64,000 bases of DNA from Marsupella aquatica (GCA_973895155.1 OZ316899.1:10106001-10170000), one strand, 5' to 3'; counted from the stretch's first letter, positions 41,031 through 52,094 are shown. Numbers and translations: made by a program. Notes: generated by a model not told the origin, from the letters alone.

Positions 41031-43402
41031 GATTATTTGGCATTGGCAAGGATGACCATGGGGAGAAAAGACTTGAAAAATGTATATTGGTTGCTCTTTG
41101 CCGAGAATGATCTTTTCGAGCTCTAGCGGTTAGTGTGCCAGATGTGGATTGATGGACATCTTCCTGATGGAGCTGGTACACAGGGAAACAAAAGGTCCAA
41201 AAAGGGTATAACGGTCGCAATGTTTCGTTGTTTTGATGGTGAAATATCAAGTAGAGATTTGACCAGAATTTTGAACAAGGTGAAGTCAGGTCAGGTTTTA
41301 TTGAAGAAGGATCCGACAAATAAGTCAGATGTTCCAGCAATGGAGGACTTTGCAAAGGAGGTGAAGATATTGATCAAACTGAAGTCTCTTATTGGAGATT
41401 ACTACTTCAAGAAGGATCCAAAAAACTTCCCAGCAGATAGTGATTGGGTTAAAGTAATTGAGGTCCTCCCATTGTTAGGTGTCGAGTCGGAGTTGAACAG
41501 GTGCCGAAGAGCGGCTGGTGAAGTATGGTTGACAAATTTATTGAACTCTAATCATACAAAGGAGAGTGAGATATTGCCAATGACATTGGTGATGCGTCTA
41601 GATGATATTTACTGTCAGAAGTTTGGCGGAGGGACAAGTTCTCGGACCCAACCGTGGGTCACATTTTTTAGTAACAACCTAATGAAGACAGTCGATCCAA
41701 AGTCGTTGGAAGAACAATCTCCAACATGCCCTCTTGCAATTGTTGATTTCAGCCGACTTCAACAGAAGGAGTGGACCGAAGCAGAGATTTTGGTACTCTT
41801 CCAATACATAGTAGAGCTACCACGGAATCCCACCATTGTTGTGATGATAACTGTCCATCCGGGTTACCTTGTACTGAATGTCCTAAGCGCTCTTCGTAAA
41901 TTAGGACATTCAAAACTCTGACTATTCACATTGAGTATGGGAGTTATTACCGAGATGATCAACCTCACCCTCACGACTCATGTTGGAAGGGAGGAATAGA
42001 AGAAGTTATCTTTGCGGGAATTTCTTGCGAAGAGAACATCAGCTGGGATGAAGTGTTCAAGCCCAACCAGATGAAGCCAAAATGGGTGTACGGTGAAAAG
42101 GATACTGATTTCGTGGTTGAGAAGGTCAAGGGAAAGGGAAAGGCAAAGGACGCGGACGAGGAGTCATTACATGAAGATCTAAGAAATATGATGACCCCAG
42201 AAGAGGCGGCAATACTTCTGCACATGGCACCTCGATTTGAGACGGTCGGCGCACGGGATGGGTGGGTGAATCCTCACGCCAAACCCACACGGATGATCCA
42301 AAAGATCATCCAAACACTGTCCGAGCCGGGGGATTTGATTCTTGACTTTTTCTTTGGCGGTCAAGTGATGAAGGCGTCCCTTTTTTCTCAACGTGAATGT
42401 TTTGTTTATTGTGACTCTCAACATGAGAGACATTTTGTGGAAGCATATGCTTCGTTCCTTTGTGAGAAGGTTCCCACCATCAAAGATCGTTCTGATCGCT
42501 ATGTCGGTGGAAGTTCTAGACATTGGGAACCCTCTTCTGCCGCTGTTGCTATTGACGATGAATCAGATGGTGATCAAGAAGATGGAGCTGACCAATCAGT
42601 CAAAGACGATGGGCCATCGGAGGAGGCATACGTGAAGAATTTGGATGACCGAGTTGGCAAGGGTGAAAATATTGACCTTGTGGAAGACGATATGATTGTT
42701 GGATCTGCACCTTGCAGTTCACCAATTACAGATGTTGCCCCCATGGGACCCAACGAGGGCCAGTATGATGATAACTTGGATAGAGATGGTCTCCATCCAC
42801 AATTGCCTGGACAAGAGATGGAAGCTGATACGTTTGAAAAACTGTCTTCAAACAACCTTCTCAATCAAGGTGCGGAGAGGCATGGTGAGTCCAATGAACT
42901 CGACATATTGGGATTGAGACCGTAGCCCATCCAAATAGCTGACATTCCCGTGAATGAAGCAAGTGCATCCACGACTGCTGACAACCAGGCAAGTGCTTCA
43001 AGTTGTCCCGATACACTCTTTTCCGCTTTTGATGACAAATTGGTGTTTGTTCGATCACAATCAAGAAGTCCCGTTATCCTTCCACTCTCAAAAAAGAAAG
43101 GGAAGAGAGTAGGATCAACTGGATATAAGTCACTTGAATATGATTGTCGATGTTACGTGTGGAAAAGTGGACCCGATTTAGGAACTGAAGTTGCATTGGA
43201 TGTTGCTCAATCAATTTTGAACAATGACTCGTACAAAAAGCACAAGAAAGATCCAACTTATAGAAGTGGAGAATTGGGATTGATGACTCCGGTTTGGTCT
43301 GCACCTTATTGGATAGAGGAGAGTACCTCCGATGTCAATTATGAGATCCAACAAGAGCTCGATGATGATATCTTGATTGATGAATATGGATCGCATTGTT
43401 AG

Positions 43403-43654
43403 CCAAGGTCTAGATTGAGCGATGTGACCTTATCAATTTGATATAATATAGTCTGTATAATTATACTTCAAGTTTAACAATTAGAGCATCAGTATCAATA
43501 TCCATCTCCTCTTTACGGTTTCTCAATGAATACGATCAGTATGCAGATATATTTTCTTTGTGGTTGGCCACTTGTGTTGGGTTGACAGAGATGATCTCTA
43601 TCCAAACTTCAAATGTGGTTTTTTCTCTAAGATTGGTATTTGTTGCACTTGCAG
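43403..43654 (+). other. Spacer or intron before the phosphatase exon
   Basis: AT-rich sequence with one further dyad (ttgacagagatgatctctat, about 43,581) and an acceptor cacttgcag at 43,646-43,654. No coding sequence was recognised upstream, so the phosphatase either has a lost first exon or is spliced to the preceding gene. Confidence 0.4.
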
Positions 43655-44690
43655 AACCAAGACTTTGTTCCATCAAGCGCAAATTGCTGATTTTGGATCT
43701 TAACAAAATACTTTGGGATTCAGTTGAATTCCAAAGCAAGGGCAAATCCAGAAATGTTGTGACCCCAAGTGGAGTGCATTGGGATAGAAAAAATGGAATT
43801 AGTCGCATGTACGCAGAAAGGCCAGGGCTCCATGAGTTTCTAAAGTTGGTTTTTGACTGATTTGACGTTGCAATTTGGACATGTGCTGGGGTACATCGAA
43901 CAGTGAAATGCTGAACTTGATGTTCACTGCTGAGGAGCGGTTGAAACTTAAGTTTGTATTCACACAGGTGGAAGCCTTTGACACAGGCATTCAAAGACGT
44001 GACATTACAAACGGAAAGGCAAATGTGCTACTGAAGGATTTTCGGGTGGTATGGAGTGGATTTGGAAATCTATATGATGAAACCAACACCCTCCTTGTGG
44101 ATGACTCCCCCCTTAAGGCATTTGCCAACCCAAGCATGATCGGACTATTTCCAGTGCCCTACACGCATGCCAATGGTGGAGATAATTTTCTTCTAACAAT
44201 TCTTTGGCCTTGTCTTGAGAAACTATCCCATGCAAGTGACATTAGATGTTATTTTCTTCTTAACTCTCCACTGTGGTCTCTATTGCACATAAAGAGAGAC
44301 AAGGTAAAAAATGAAATTACTTATGATCAACTTAGTAAGAGATGTGCAACAAAAATTTGGAAGTCACAGTTTACGCATAGTGTGTTGGACCTCAATAGCA
44401 ATGAGATTCCTTGGAACGTGAAGCATCGTATATGTAGTTTACGTCCTGAGGCAGAACTTGATGATGCACTTGTCATGTCACTTGCTAAAGCATTTGTAGG
44501 AAGGGACTATTCAGGTCCACATAGAGAAAATCCCAGACACTTTTTCCGGGAGATTATAGCCATTAGGAACAACACCACCAAGTTTCAGCTCCCTAAAGAT
44601 AAAGGGACTTGCAACCGTGACACTAGGGTAGATAGTAAAGGAGACAAGGGCACGTGCTCAAATACACATTGTAAGGAGCACTTTGTTTAG
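43655..44690 (+). pseudogene. FCP1/NIF-family HAD phosphatase-like gene (broken)
   Basis: After an acceptor (cttgcag) the frame encodes KRKLLILDLNKILWDSVEF. This corresponds to the first HAD motif (DxDxT/V), but the second Asp is Asn. MYAERPGLHEFLKLVF follows. TGA at 43,858-43,860 and a frameshift in the gctgggg run (about 43,885-43,891) break the frame around FDVAIWTCAG, the second HAD motif. It continues with LMFTAEERLKLKFVFTQ, KDFRVVWSGFGNLYDETNTL and LLVDDSPLKAFANP, the conserved DDSP motif, and ends KEHFV. FCP1/NIF domains dephosphorylate proteins such as the RNA polymerase II tail. Here the Asn substitution and two lesions argue against activity. Its position inside the terminal repeats makes it cargo. 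Confidence 0.8.
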
Positions 44691-45050
44691 AGATCTGACT
44701 CATGTTAAGCCCCTTAGATAGAAGAAAGACATTGTAAATTTGGAGATAATTGTATATTATTTTATAATCTATTTGGAGTTATGTCATTTTGTTCACACAT
44801 ATTCAAGGGTTTCTTTGTGCTGAAATGTTTTTATAAGTATGATCTCTATCCTACTATTCTTTGTGAATTAATAAATAATGATCTCTATCCTATTATTCTT
44901 TGTGAATCAATAAATGATATAATATGTATTATTTATTAATATAATACTAATATGATTTGGCCTATAAAGTGTACATTTAGGGACCAAAAAGTGTACATTT
45001 GGGTTTCTTAAAGTGTACATTTGGGGACATGAAAGTGTACATTTCAAGAC
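44691..45050 (+). repeat. Right subterminal region with GTGTACATTTGG repeats
   Basis: AT-rich sequence includes two tandem 50-bp units (atgatctctatcctactatt ...) at 44,839-44,930. Four aaagtgtacattt motifs follow between 44,967 and 45,045, in the same orientation as those at the left end. Confidence 0.7.
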
Positions 45051-45069
45051 TGATTTGTGAACAAAAGAA

Positions 45070-45099
45070 AATACACTTTTAATGAATAGGCTGATCCGC
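45070..45099 (-). repeat. Right terminal inverted repeat with target duplication ccgc
   Basis: The 26-bp repeat at 45,070-45,095 is the exact reverse complement of 31,791-31,816, followed by ccgc at 45,096-45,099. Confidence 0.85.
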
Positions 45100-47964
45100 T
45101 CTCTCAGTCTTATCTTTGCATTTATGGAGATGCTCCTACCGTAGTCTGGGAGTTGCCGACATTGTTGACCTCTTGTTGAGCCAAAGCTTTATTGCGCTGC
45201 CCGGTGCGGTGATGTTGAGTTTAGGAGTCTGCAAAACACCCTCAGCGCCAAGCTGAGCATTCAAGTTGGCTGCTCTTCGCAACTTAAAAGTGAGCGCACG
45301 ACGCACATTGGCAGTGACCATTTTTTGTAGCTGCAAGTAGTGATGGTTTCACTTTGGGAGTTGGGAGCTCCTATGAAGGGTCAGCTGAACAAGCCTCATT
45401 GCTATTGGGAGTTGGCATTGGCAAGGAGGGCGGAGGGAACGGATTGGCAGCTGCAAGCTAGATTGGAGTTGTTGCGACTAACTCTGGACATTGCAAGGGT
45501 GTGTTTCGGGTGAGTTTTTGGTTGAAGAACCGGGAAGAGCCTGCGGTTTGCCATCAAGGAGCTGTACTTGGAGACCGGCCCTCGTAGCTACATTCTTCCA
45601 TCCAGCACATGGGTGAGCAAAAGTTCATTTTTATCTCTCATTGTTTTTCTCCGACTCGTGCTTTGATCCAATGTATGTATTGTTGCTATGTCACGCTGTC
45701 AAGAGAGACTGGACATTGTAGCTACTCATTCTTGATCATGTCATCAGGCATAGGACCTCAACTGCGACGGAAAGATTCCACATTCTGTTGACCCAATTTA
45801 AGCTATAGGAGGCAAGAGCGGAGCCATGACACACTACAATACAGTTGGAGCCCACATTCGCCCAATGCAATCTTACTTGTTAGCTTCTACCTGCATCCTA
45901 CATTGACCCTACATCTTGGAGAGGTGGAGCGAGGGCGTGCATCATGCAACCTAAGCCGGCGGATCTTGCCAGTCACTCAGGCAGGGCAGGGGTCCACCTT
46001 TGGAAGGTACAACCTAACTCAGAATTATTTGAATGTAGGACTTGGCTTCGATTGGCTCCTCTGTTTTGCTGGCTTCTTCATGTCTGCTCATAACATTTTT
46101 CTATGCACATAGTTATGGATAGAACATAGTAATTGGGATCATATTGTCTTCTGCTTTGTTGGGGATCCTCTTTGAATATATACTTGCATGGTCACATGTG
46201 TATGTAACTACATACACATTCTACCTGAGGGGAGTATGATTGTACACCTCAGGTAAAACCAAGCCAAGCCCTATAAGTAATTTTCTTAAAAGTAGAAAAT
46301 ATTTTCCATATGGGTATCTTCAGCTTGGGTTCAGGGAGTCAACCGAGCTGCTTGTTCTCTGCAACTTGTGAAGTGAATGAAGAGACTGAATCCCCCTTTG
46401 AACTAAAATGCATACTTAGATGCTGTTTGGCCTCCTGCTGCGTCCTCTGGCTTGGGTAAGTTGGCTTTTGGCATTGTTTGTGAAATGTGAGCGGATTGGG
46501 GCCCTCACCAAAATGTTCACAAGCTTTCACCCTCGTTCATTCAGCGATGCATGCTTAATTTGGACAACCAAGTGTAAAGTTGACTCTTTCCGAATATTGT
46601 AGTCTGTTTTGCCTTGAACTGGGCCATGGATGAATTGAGCTTGGAGGCAGTTTTTTCATTCCCATCTTCCTTTTGTCAAGTGAGCTTTTTGCCACCCCCT
46701 TTTGGTGGGCCCATTTTTAGGAAGATCCTTATTGTGAACACAGTCTGTACTTTGGTTATGAAGTTTGACTGAGTACTGCGGGCCACTTCCTGTGCCAACC
46801 TATGCTGCAATTTGCTTTGTTTTGCATCCACTCCTTAGTTTCCTTCTATTTTATGGACGACTTTCATGCATATCATGTTTATAAGAGCTTTTGTGCTGAT
46901 GCACAATATAGTTGTGCCAACTGAATGCCAGTCTGCCTACACTCCTGCTCATTTCACTCTTGCAAGCAGTGAACTACCTCTTTGTTGCTCACTGCCTCTC
47001 TGTTGTTCAATCTTTCTGGATATTGTAGTTTGCAACATTGTTGATTAGGAGTGTTTCATGCTAAGTTTATACTATGACCTCTAGTTGGAATCAAGGGAAT
47101 GACACAGTGAGTGGGAACTGATAGTTCAGGTTGGTTGTTGTTGGTGAGGCAAGTATAGCTCCTGCTCACCTTGCTGATCGAAGGACGTCAAAGGATGTGA
47201 ACACAAGACATCTGAACAAAAGCAACAGTTATGGTGAGCACCCGCAATGCTGAACATGTGCGGCTTGCACGCAAGACAGAGAGGTTGCGTCTTGAGTATG
47301 TGAGACTTGGGATCCTTCCTGCCCAGTCTGCATGGTACTTTGAGTACCCTGTTGTTGCCAGGAATAACTACAGTCGGCCTGTTCCTGCTTCTCTACCCTT
47401 CCCAACATCCTTGGTATTTCTGTCTCTTGTACATAACCCGCCACAAATTAGGGCCCAAGGGTGTGTACACAGCTGCCAATATGACTGTCCTGCCTGTCGG
47501 GCTTCTGGCCCAGAGTTGGATGACCGTTCTCTTGGATGTCGATTTTTGCATAGAGCACAATGTATCATCTAGAACCACTCGCCATCCTGCAGTGTGCCTG
47601 GAGATGTCACTTGTCCTGGCCTCCCAGACCCCACCACCGGTGCGTTTGGTGTCTACACATGTTTGGATCACACGCTGTAGAGGAGCACTTGTCACACCGT
47701 ATGCACAGACCAGAGTGCAATGACCTATAACTTAATGCTCTGACTTAAGCACCGTAGATATTTATTTAAAATTTTGAAGTTTGAGCAATTTTGGGTGCAG
47801 GGTTTAGGATCCATAGTATATAACTTATCCTCATTTGGCTGCACTAAGTGGAATATCCTAATGTAAGAATTAAGCAAGCTCTCTTTAAATTCTCCAACGA
47901 AAGACTGCTTGAATGACTGCTTTAACTTGGCCAACATTGTAACATTATATGACAAAATTAATGG
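45100..47964. other. No clear gene; unique flank between two elements
   Basis: This continues the sequence to the left of 31,787. It contains only short ORFs without recognisable domains. 47,231-47,572 (MVSTRNAEHVRLARKTERLR) and an overlapping frame to 47,723 are the best open stretches and could be part of a decayed gene. No tRNA, rRNA or LTR was seen. Confidence 0.4.
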
Positions 47965-48329
47965 GCCATTGTGACGGGTACCCCGTCACGGGAAGTCACA
48001 CATAACTGGTTGCAAAGGCCGATACCTTGTTAATAGTCAATGTAAATAAGCCATTTTTTAATTTTTAGTTAATTCCGTCATTATAGGTTGATGATGCCCC
48101 AGGTGACTTTATATTCTTTCTCTCATAATAGTTCTAAGATTTGCGGCGACCTAAGTGGGCAAATATTTTGGGACCTTGAAACTAGCCAGGACCAGCCCCA
48201 TAGGACTTACCGTTTTGCTTCAAGAGCTATTGTTGAGACCCCCATTGCAAAGTCAGGAGAGGGGGGGGTTTTTTTTAAAATAAATCCCTCCTCAGGAGGG
48301 CGAGTCCCATTAGTGGCCGTCCGAGAGAA

Positions 48330-48705
48330 AGAGGGGCTGCCTCGCGAGCCCATAGGGCTGCGTGCCCGGGCGATTAATGGGGCTCCGCGAGCTGAAGGGG
48401 CTGCCTCGCGAGCCCATAGGGCTGCGTGCCCGGGCAATTAATGAGGCTCCGCGAGCTGAAGGAGCGCAAGCGAGCGGGGGGGGGGAGTTAAAGGGCCTCC
48501 CGCGAGCTGGGAGGATCACGCGAGCGGGGGGGAGTTAAAGGGCCTCCCGCGAGCTGGGAGGATCACGCGAGCGGGGGGGAGTTAAAGGGCCTCCCGCGAG
48601 CTGGGAGGATCACGCGAGCGGGGGGGAGTTAAAGGGCCTCCCGCGAGCTGGGAGGATCACGCGAGCGGGGGGGAGTTGAAGGGCCTCCCGCGAGCCGGGA
48701 GGAAT
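48330..48705 (+). repeat. Tandem repeats in the 5' LTR (two about 67-bp units, then five 47-bp units)
   Basis: The first pair shares gcctcgcgagcccatagggc ... ccgcgagctgaag. The 47-bp unit contains gggcctcccgcgagctggga and gcgagcgggggggagttaaa, repeating at 48,494, 48,541, 48,588, 48,635 and 48,682. Each has a CTCCCGCGAGCTGGGAG hairpin. A location upstream of the LTR ORF suggests enhancer-like repeats. The same block is at 59,072-59,447 in the other LTR. Confidence 0.9.
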
Positions 48706-49126
48706 GGCCGCGCGCCCTGCATAGGGCCGCGCGCAGGAGGACGCAAGGGTAAGGCCCGAGAAATAGGCCGGGGCGCATGGCGAAGGCGCCAGGAGTTTTT
48801 TCGGTTCTATTTTTTTTTCCTTCCTTTTTCTTTCCCTCTTCCTTTTGCACGACCCTCTCATTGCCGAAAGCAAAAACGGGGTTCTTCTCTCTCTTGCCGG
48901 AAGCTCTCTCCAGATTCTAATTATTTTTGAAGCTCTCTCTTTCATGGTGGATTAGTGGGGCTTGCTGGCGTCATTCTTCCAGGCATTAGTGGCGGCCGCA
49001 CGGAGTAGTGACGGGAAATTGAGAGAATTTAAGTGATCGGGCTACGGGGGCTGTTTCGGGCCAGGGAATTGACATTGCCACGGGTGACGGGATTGGTGAT
49101 TGAGAAATTGATTTCGGGATGCATGG

Positions 49127-50983
49127 ATGCTAGATCAACCAGAGTTTAGTGCGTCACGCATTCGGAGATACAAGGCTGCTTACCGTGACTACGTGGAGAC
49201 TCGGATTACACGGGAAAGGGAAGAGAGAGAAGTTATGATGAGCACGGGATTGGCAGCGGGTTCCTCACCGGTGGGTAGGAAGATTTTTCGTCGAATTTAT
49301 CCCAAGACCTCCACCAAGGTGATGGAGGATTGTCGGAACATTTTCCAAGCCACCGGGCTTACAGAATTCATGAAGGTGGAGATTACCATCCCTTCAGGGA
49401 AGAGCTGGGACATTGAGGCCGGGATGGAGTTCCGAATGGAGGGAATCTACTTTGAATGTCTCAAACGTGTAGTGCCCCATGTGGAGTTGGCTAAGCTATT
49501 GTTTCTTGAGAATCAGAAATTCTCATTCACACCTCGGAATATCAGGGGAGAACTCACGTTGAAAATGGTGGCCACTTGGGTGACCAATCCTACCTCCACC
49601 ACCGCCATCCCTCTTTCTGCTGTCAAGGATGTTGAGTATAAGGGCTTCCTGGCCAAGGTGCATCAACGGGTTCTTGGCAACGTGCAATCCGGAGTGCTGA
49701 ATGAGGAGCATTTCGTGGTAGCTATGGACATCAAGAACTACCCAGCCCATGTGTACGGATGGTGGTGCTACGGATTGAAGAAGCTATTGGCCGCTGAGCC
49801 CGGGAGTGTGAAACCAGGTGGGGCTGTACATTTGATGGGGTCATTTGTATTGGCCAGGGCAGAAGGGTTGATTGGTTCTCCGGGGCATGAAGACACGGGA
49901 TCATCTCTCACCACGGAGATCCGGAGTATTGCCACTACCGTTTTAGGGAAGCTCACGGAGGAATCATTGTCTGCTGGTGGGGAGGATAATAGAGAAGAAG
50001 AGAACCAGGAGGATGATTGCACATTGGAGTGGCTTGAATCACTCGTGGGAGATCCGAAACAGCCTCTGGAATACAACATTCCGGATGTTTACTTGGCAGA
50101 GCTACGGGATTTCAGAGAGGGAGTCCACGAGGGACTCAAGCTAGTCCACGCATTGAGGGAGTCTCTCAAGCACGCCACAGTCAAAGTAGAGACGTTAGAG
50201 CAGAGCATCCTGTCACTGAAGGAGGTGATCAAGACCAAGGAGCAGACCATTCATGAGAAGGTCAGGCACATCAATGCAGCTCACGTAGAGATCACCAACT
50301 TGAAGGGAGCTTTGTCCACCAAGGCCAAGGAAGCAGAAGAAGTAGGAGCGTTGAGGCAAGCATTGGCCAAAGAGAAGCAAAATTCTGGAGAAGTGATGGA
50401 GTGGAGGAACCAGGTGGGAGCACTACGGAGTCAGGTGGCAGCCTTTGAGACACGAGCGAAGAGAAGTGAGGCCCTGAGTCTAGGGAAACGGAAGAGTCCC
50501 GGCACACCTGGCTCCACACTTTCCCCGGATGTGATCTCCCAAGCTATCGAGATGGTGGTGAAGGAGGTTAGTGGGAAGTATGGACCCTTGTTGGATGGAG
50601 CCAAGAAGAGTCAGGAGAAGAGTAAGAGCTTGGAGAAGAAGCTCCGGGAGGTACGGAAATCGTTACGGGAGGCTCAGGTCAGTACGGGGATGCCACCCAG
50701 GTCTGTCACCCCCGGGACTCCCATGGCCACGGGGCAAGTTCTACCGTTGGAGTTGCGGTCCGGAGAAGAGGCTACCCTCTGGAAGGACACAATTGGTGAG
50801 GGGTACATCAAGGCGTGGCAGGCCTTGGCTGCTTTGAGGAAGCGCGGGAGCAGCAGCACTAAGAGTACTCCGTCGAAGAAGAAGAAAAGTACGGTGGCAC
50901 TCACTCCCGTGAGTGATGAGGAGGAGGACCACTCACGGGGCACAAGTCCGGGCACCGAGAGCGAAGAAGAAGAGGAGGATTAG
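49127..50983 (+). CDS. LTR-encoded 618-residue protein, 5' LTR copy
   Basis: The intact ORF starts MLDQPEFSASRIRRYKAAYR and ends in an acidic tail (GTESEEEEED). Residues 60-260 look globular, with FSFTPRNIRGELTLKMVATW and NYPAHVYGWWCYGLKKLLA. Residues 330-450 and 490-525 are coiled coil (for example SLKEVIKTKEQTIHEKVRHI). A Lys-rich patch (KKKKST) precedes the tail. There is no zinc knuckle, protease or polymerase motif. Because it lies between the LTR ends, each insertion carries two copies. The layout parallels the two ORFs of the solo LTR at 24,904-29,614. The role is unknown; a structural or regulatory accessory protein is most likely. Confidence 0.8.
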   Translation: MLDQPEFSASRIRRYKAAYRDYVETRITREREEREVMMSTGLAAGSSPVGRKIFRRIYPKTSTKVMEDCRNIFQATGLTEFMKVEITIPSGKSWDIEAGMEFRMEGIYFECLKRVVPHVELAKLLFLENQKFSFTPRNIRGELTLKMVATWVTNPTSTTAIPLSAVKDVEYKGFLAKVHQRVLGNVQSGVLNEEHFVVAMDIKNYPAHVYGWWCYGLKKLLAAEPGSVKPGGAVHLMGSFVLARAEGLIGSPGHEDTGSSLTTEIRSIATTVLGKLTEESLSAGGEDNREEENQEDDCTLEWLESLVGDPKQPLEYNIPDVYLAELRDFREGVHEGLKLVHALRESLKHATVKVETLEQSILSLKEVIKTKEQTIHEKVRHINAAHVEITNLKGALSTKAKEAEEVGALRQALAKEKQNSGEVMEWRNQVGALRSQVAAFETRAKRSEALSLGKRKSPGTPGSTLSPDVISQAIEMVVKEVSGKYGPLLDGAKKSQEKSKSLEKKLREVRKSLREAQVSTGMPPRSVTPGTPMATGQVLPLELRSGEEATLWKDTIGEGYIKAWQALAALRKRGSSSTKSTPSKKKKSTVALTPVSDEEEDHSRGTSPGTESEEEEED

Positions 50984-52094
50984 ATAGGCGTACGGACGTG
51001 GGTGTACGGCCTCCAGATTTCCAACATTTTAGTGGGGGGTCACTCATGGGCTTGTTGGGATGAGCTCGCGGAGCTGATTCCAACAAGAGGCGGCGCTCCT
51101 CAAACGGAGCCAGGATGAGCAAGTTATGGCCTGGAGAACTTATGTTTTTGCGGTACGGAAACGGCCATAACTCAGGCGTCTGAAGTCCGTTGAGGGAGCG
51201 ACTTAGTGATTCGGAAGCAGGAAAAGAAGAGCTATCCAGGGGTGAGCTCAGGTGTGCACTTGGAAGGGCACCTAGTTTCGGCCATTTTGGGGTGCCTCTC
51301 ACTTTCAGGGTTCACGTGTACTGTTGGGGCGCCGTCGAAGGCACCGTCGGCCCCCTTGTTTTGGGTTTAGGGTTTTAGCAGCATGTGTGTGCCGCATGCT
51401 CCTCTTCAGTTTAAGGATTTCTCTTAGTGCAAGGTTTTAGCGGCGCCGCTAGGGTAGCCGCCACCGTTGTGACCCTGTGAGGGGTGCTTTGGTGTGATTT
51501 TTCAGTATTTAGGGGGATAGCCCCGAAGTAGTTAGGGGGACTCAGTGTGAAGTTAGCAAGGAGGGATAGAGTGGAGCCTGAGGAGTTTGAAAGCGTGTTC
51601 AGAGTAGTGAGGGGGAGCCATACTCATTGTCCGGAGAGGCAGGAGTTGAGTAGACGGCAGGAGGCCGGGTTACTCATGCAATGTGTATCGTTTTTCCCAA
51701 GAGATATGGATCTGTACATTTGACTTGATGGGCTTTTGTTGTGTGTTCCTTCTCCCTTTTTCGCTTTCCGAATTGTGTTCTCCCGTTCTATGATTTGAAG
51801 AAACTTGCTTGGTTTGAGTCGGCCTTGTGAGTAGGGGTGGTGACAGCACTCTTTGGGTGACTCCGAGTGAAGGTGTAGTGGGGTAGTCGGCAGGACTTGA
51901 TCAAAAGCTGTGGGGTGAGGGTAGTCGGTAGACTTGATCAAAACCTACATTTCCGGGAGCGGAAACCAAAATACTCATCCTGGTGTGAAAAGAATCCAAA
52001 TAGCGTCCCTCCACGACCCCGTAATACGATACCAACGGTTTAAGCGAAGAAAAGTGCGGTTTGCACGTATTAACCGTTGGAGAGGCAAGTGACA
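50984..52094 (+). other. LTR 3' non-coding part, 5' copy
   Basis: About 1.1 kb without a long ORF. It includes gtttagggttttagcagcatg near 51,364 and two gtagtcggnaggacttgatcaaaa repeats near 51,882-51,945. It should hold the polyadenylation signal and U5. Confidence 0.5.

Larger units (their letters stand above)
38222..43402 (+). pseudogene. ParB-like domain fused to a beta-class DNA-methyltransferase-like domain
   Basis: Inferred exons are 38,222-38,351 (starts MDPSRPIHVSLVIEPTEEID), 39,005-40,602 and 41,031-43,402. Splices are consistent in phase (cca a|gtaagt, gcag|gg agc; cag|gtgaga, tgtag|gat). Exon 2 ends in a ParB/Srx-like fold: NELFSIPVEKIVPAPAR, HVKHIAESMVKNPGHEPHV, then FFAISGQHLARAAKWV (40,040-40,340). 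Exon 3 resembles an N4/N6 methylase in beta-class order. Motif IV is at 41,726-41,756 but reads IVDFSR instead of DPPY. The C-terminal part has NPHAKPTRMIQKII then GDLILDFFFGGQVMKASL in place of LDPF.GSGT (42,270-42,375). Lesions are TAG at 41,124-41,126, a frameshift near 41,911-41,917 and TAG at 42,923-42,925. Lys/Arg-rich linkers suggest nuclear action. Bacterial or phage ancestry is inferred from domain pairing. Confidence 0.7.
31791..45095. mobile_element. 13.3-kb DNA transposon with DUF7869-type transposase and ParB-methyltransferase cargo
   Basis: The two ends are perfect 26-bp inverted repeats (31,791-31,816 and 45,070-45,095) starting ATCAGCCTATTCATTAAAAG. They are flanked by ccgc on both sides (31,787-31,790 and 45,096-45,099), a probable 4-bp target duplication. 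Inside each end are repeated AAAGTGTACATTTGG motifs. The interior encodes a DUF7869-type transposase (minus strand). Plus-strand genes encode a ParB/methyltransferase-like protein and an FCP1-like phosphatase. Dyad-symmetric repeats fill the gap between the divergent genes. All three genes are broken, so this copy is non-autonomous today. Confidence 0.85.
47970..52094 (+). repeat. Gypsy 5' LTR (4,125 bp)
   Basis: It contains a GC-rich promoter-side region with tandem repeats (48,330-48,705), a C/T-rich tract, a 618-codon ORF (49,127-50,983) and a 1.1-kb non-coding 3' part. It is far longer than the usual few hundred to 1,500 bp. It matches the 3' LTR position for position. Confidence 0.93.
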
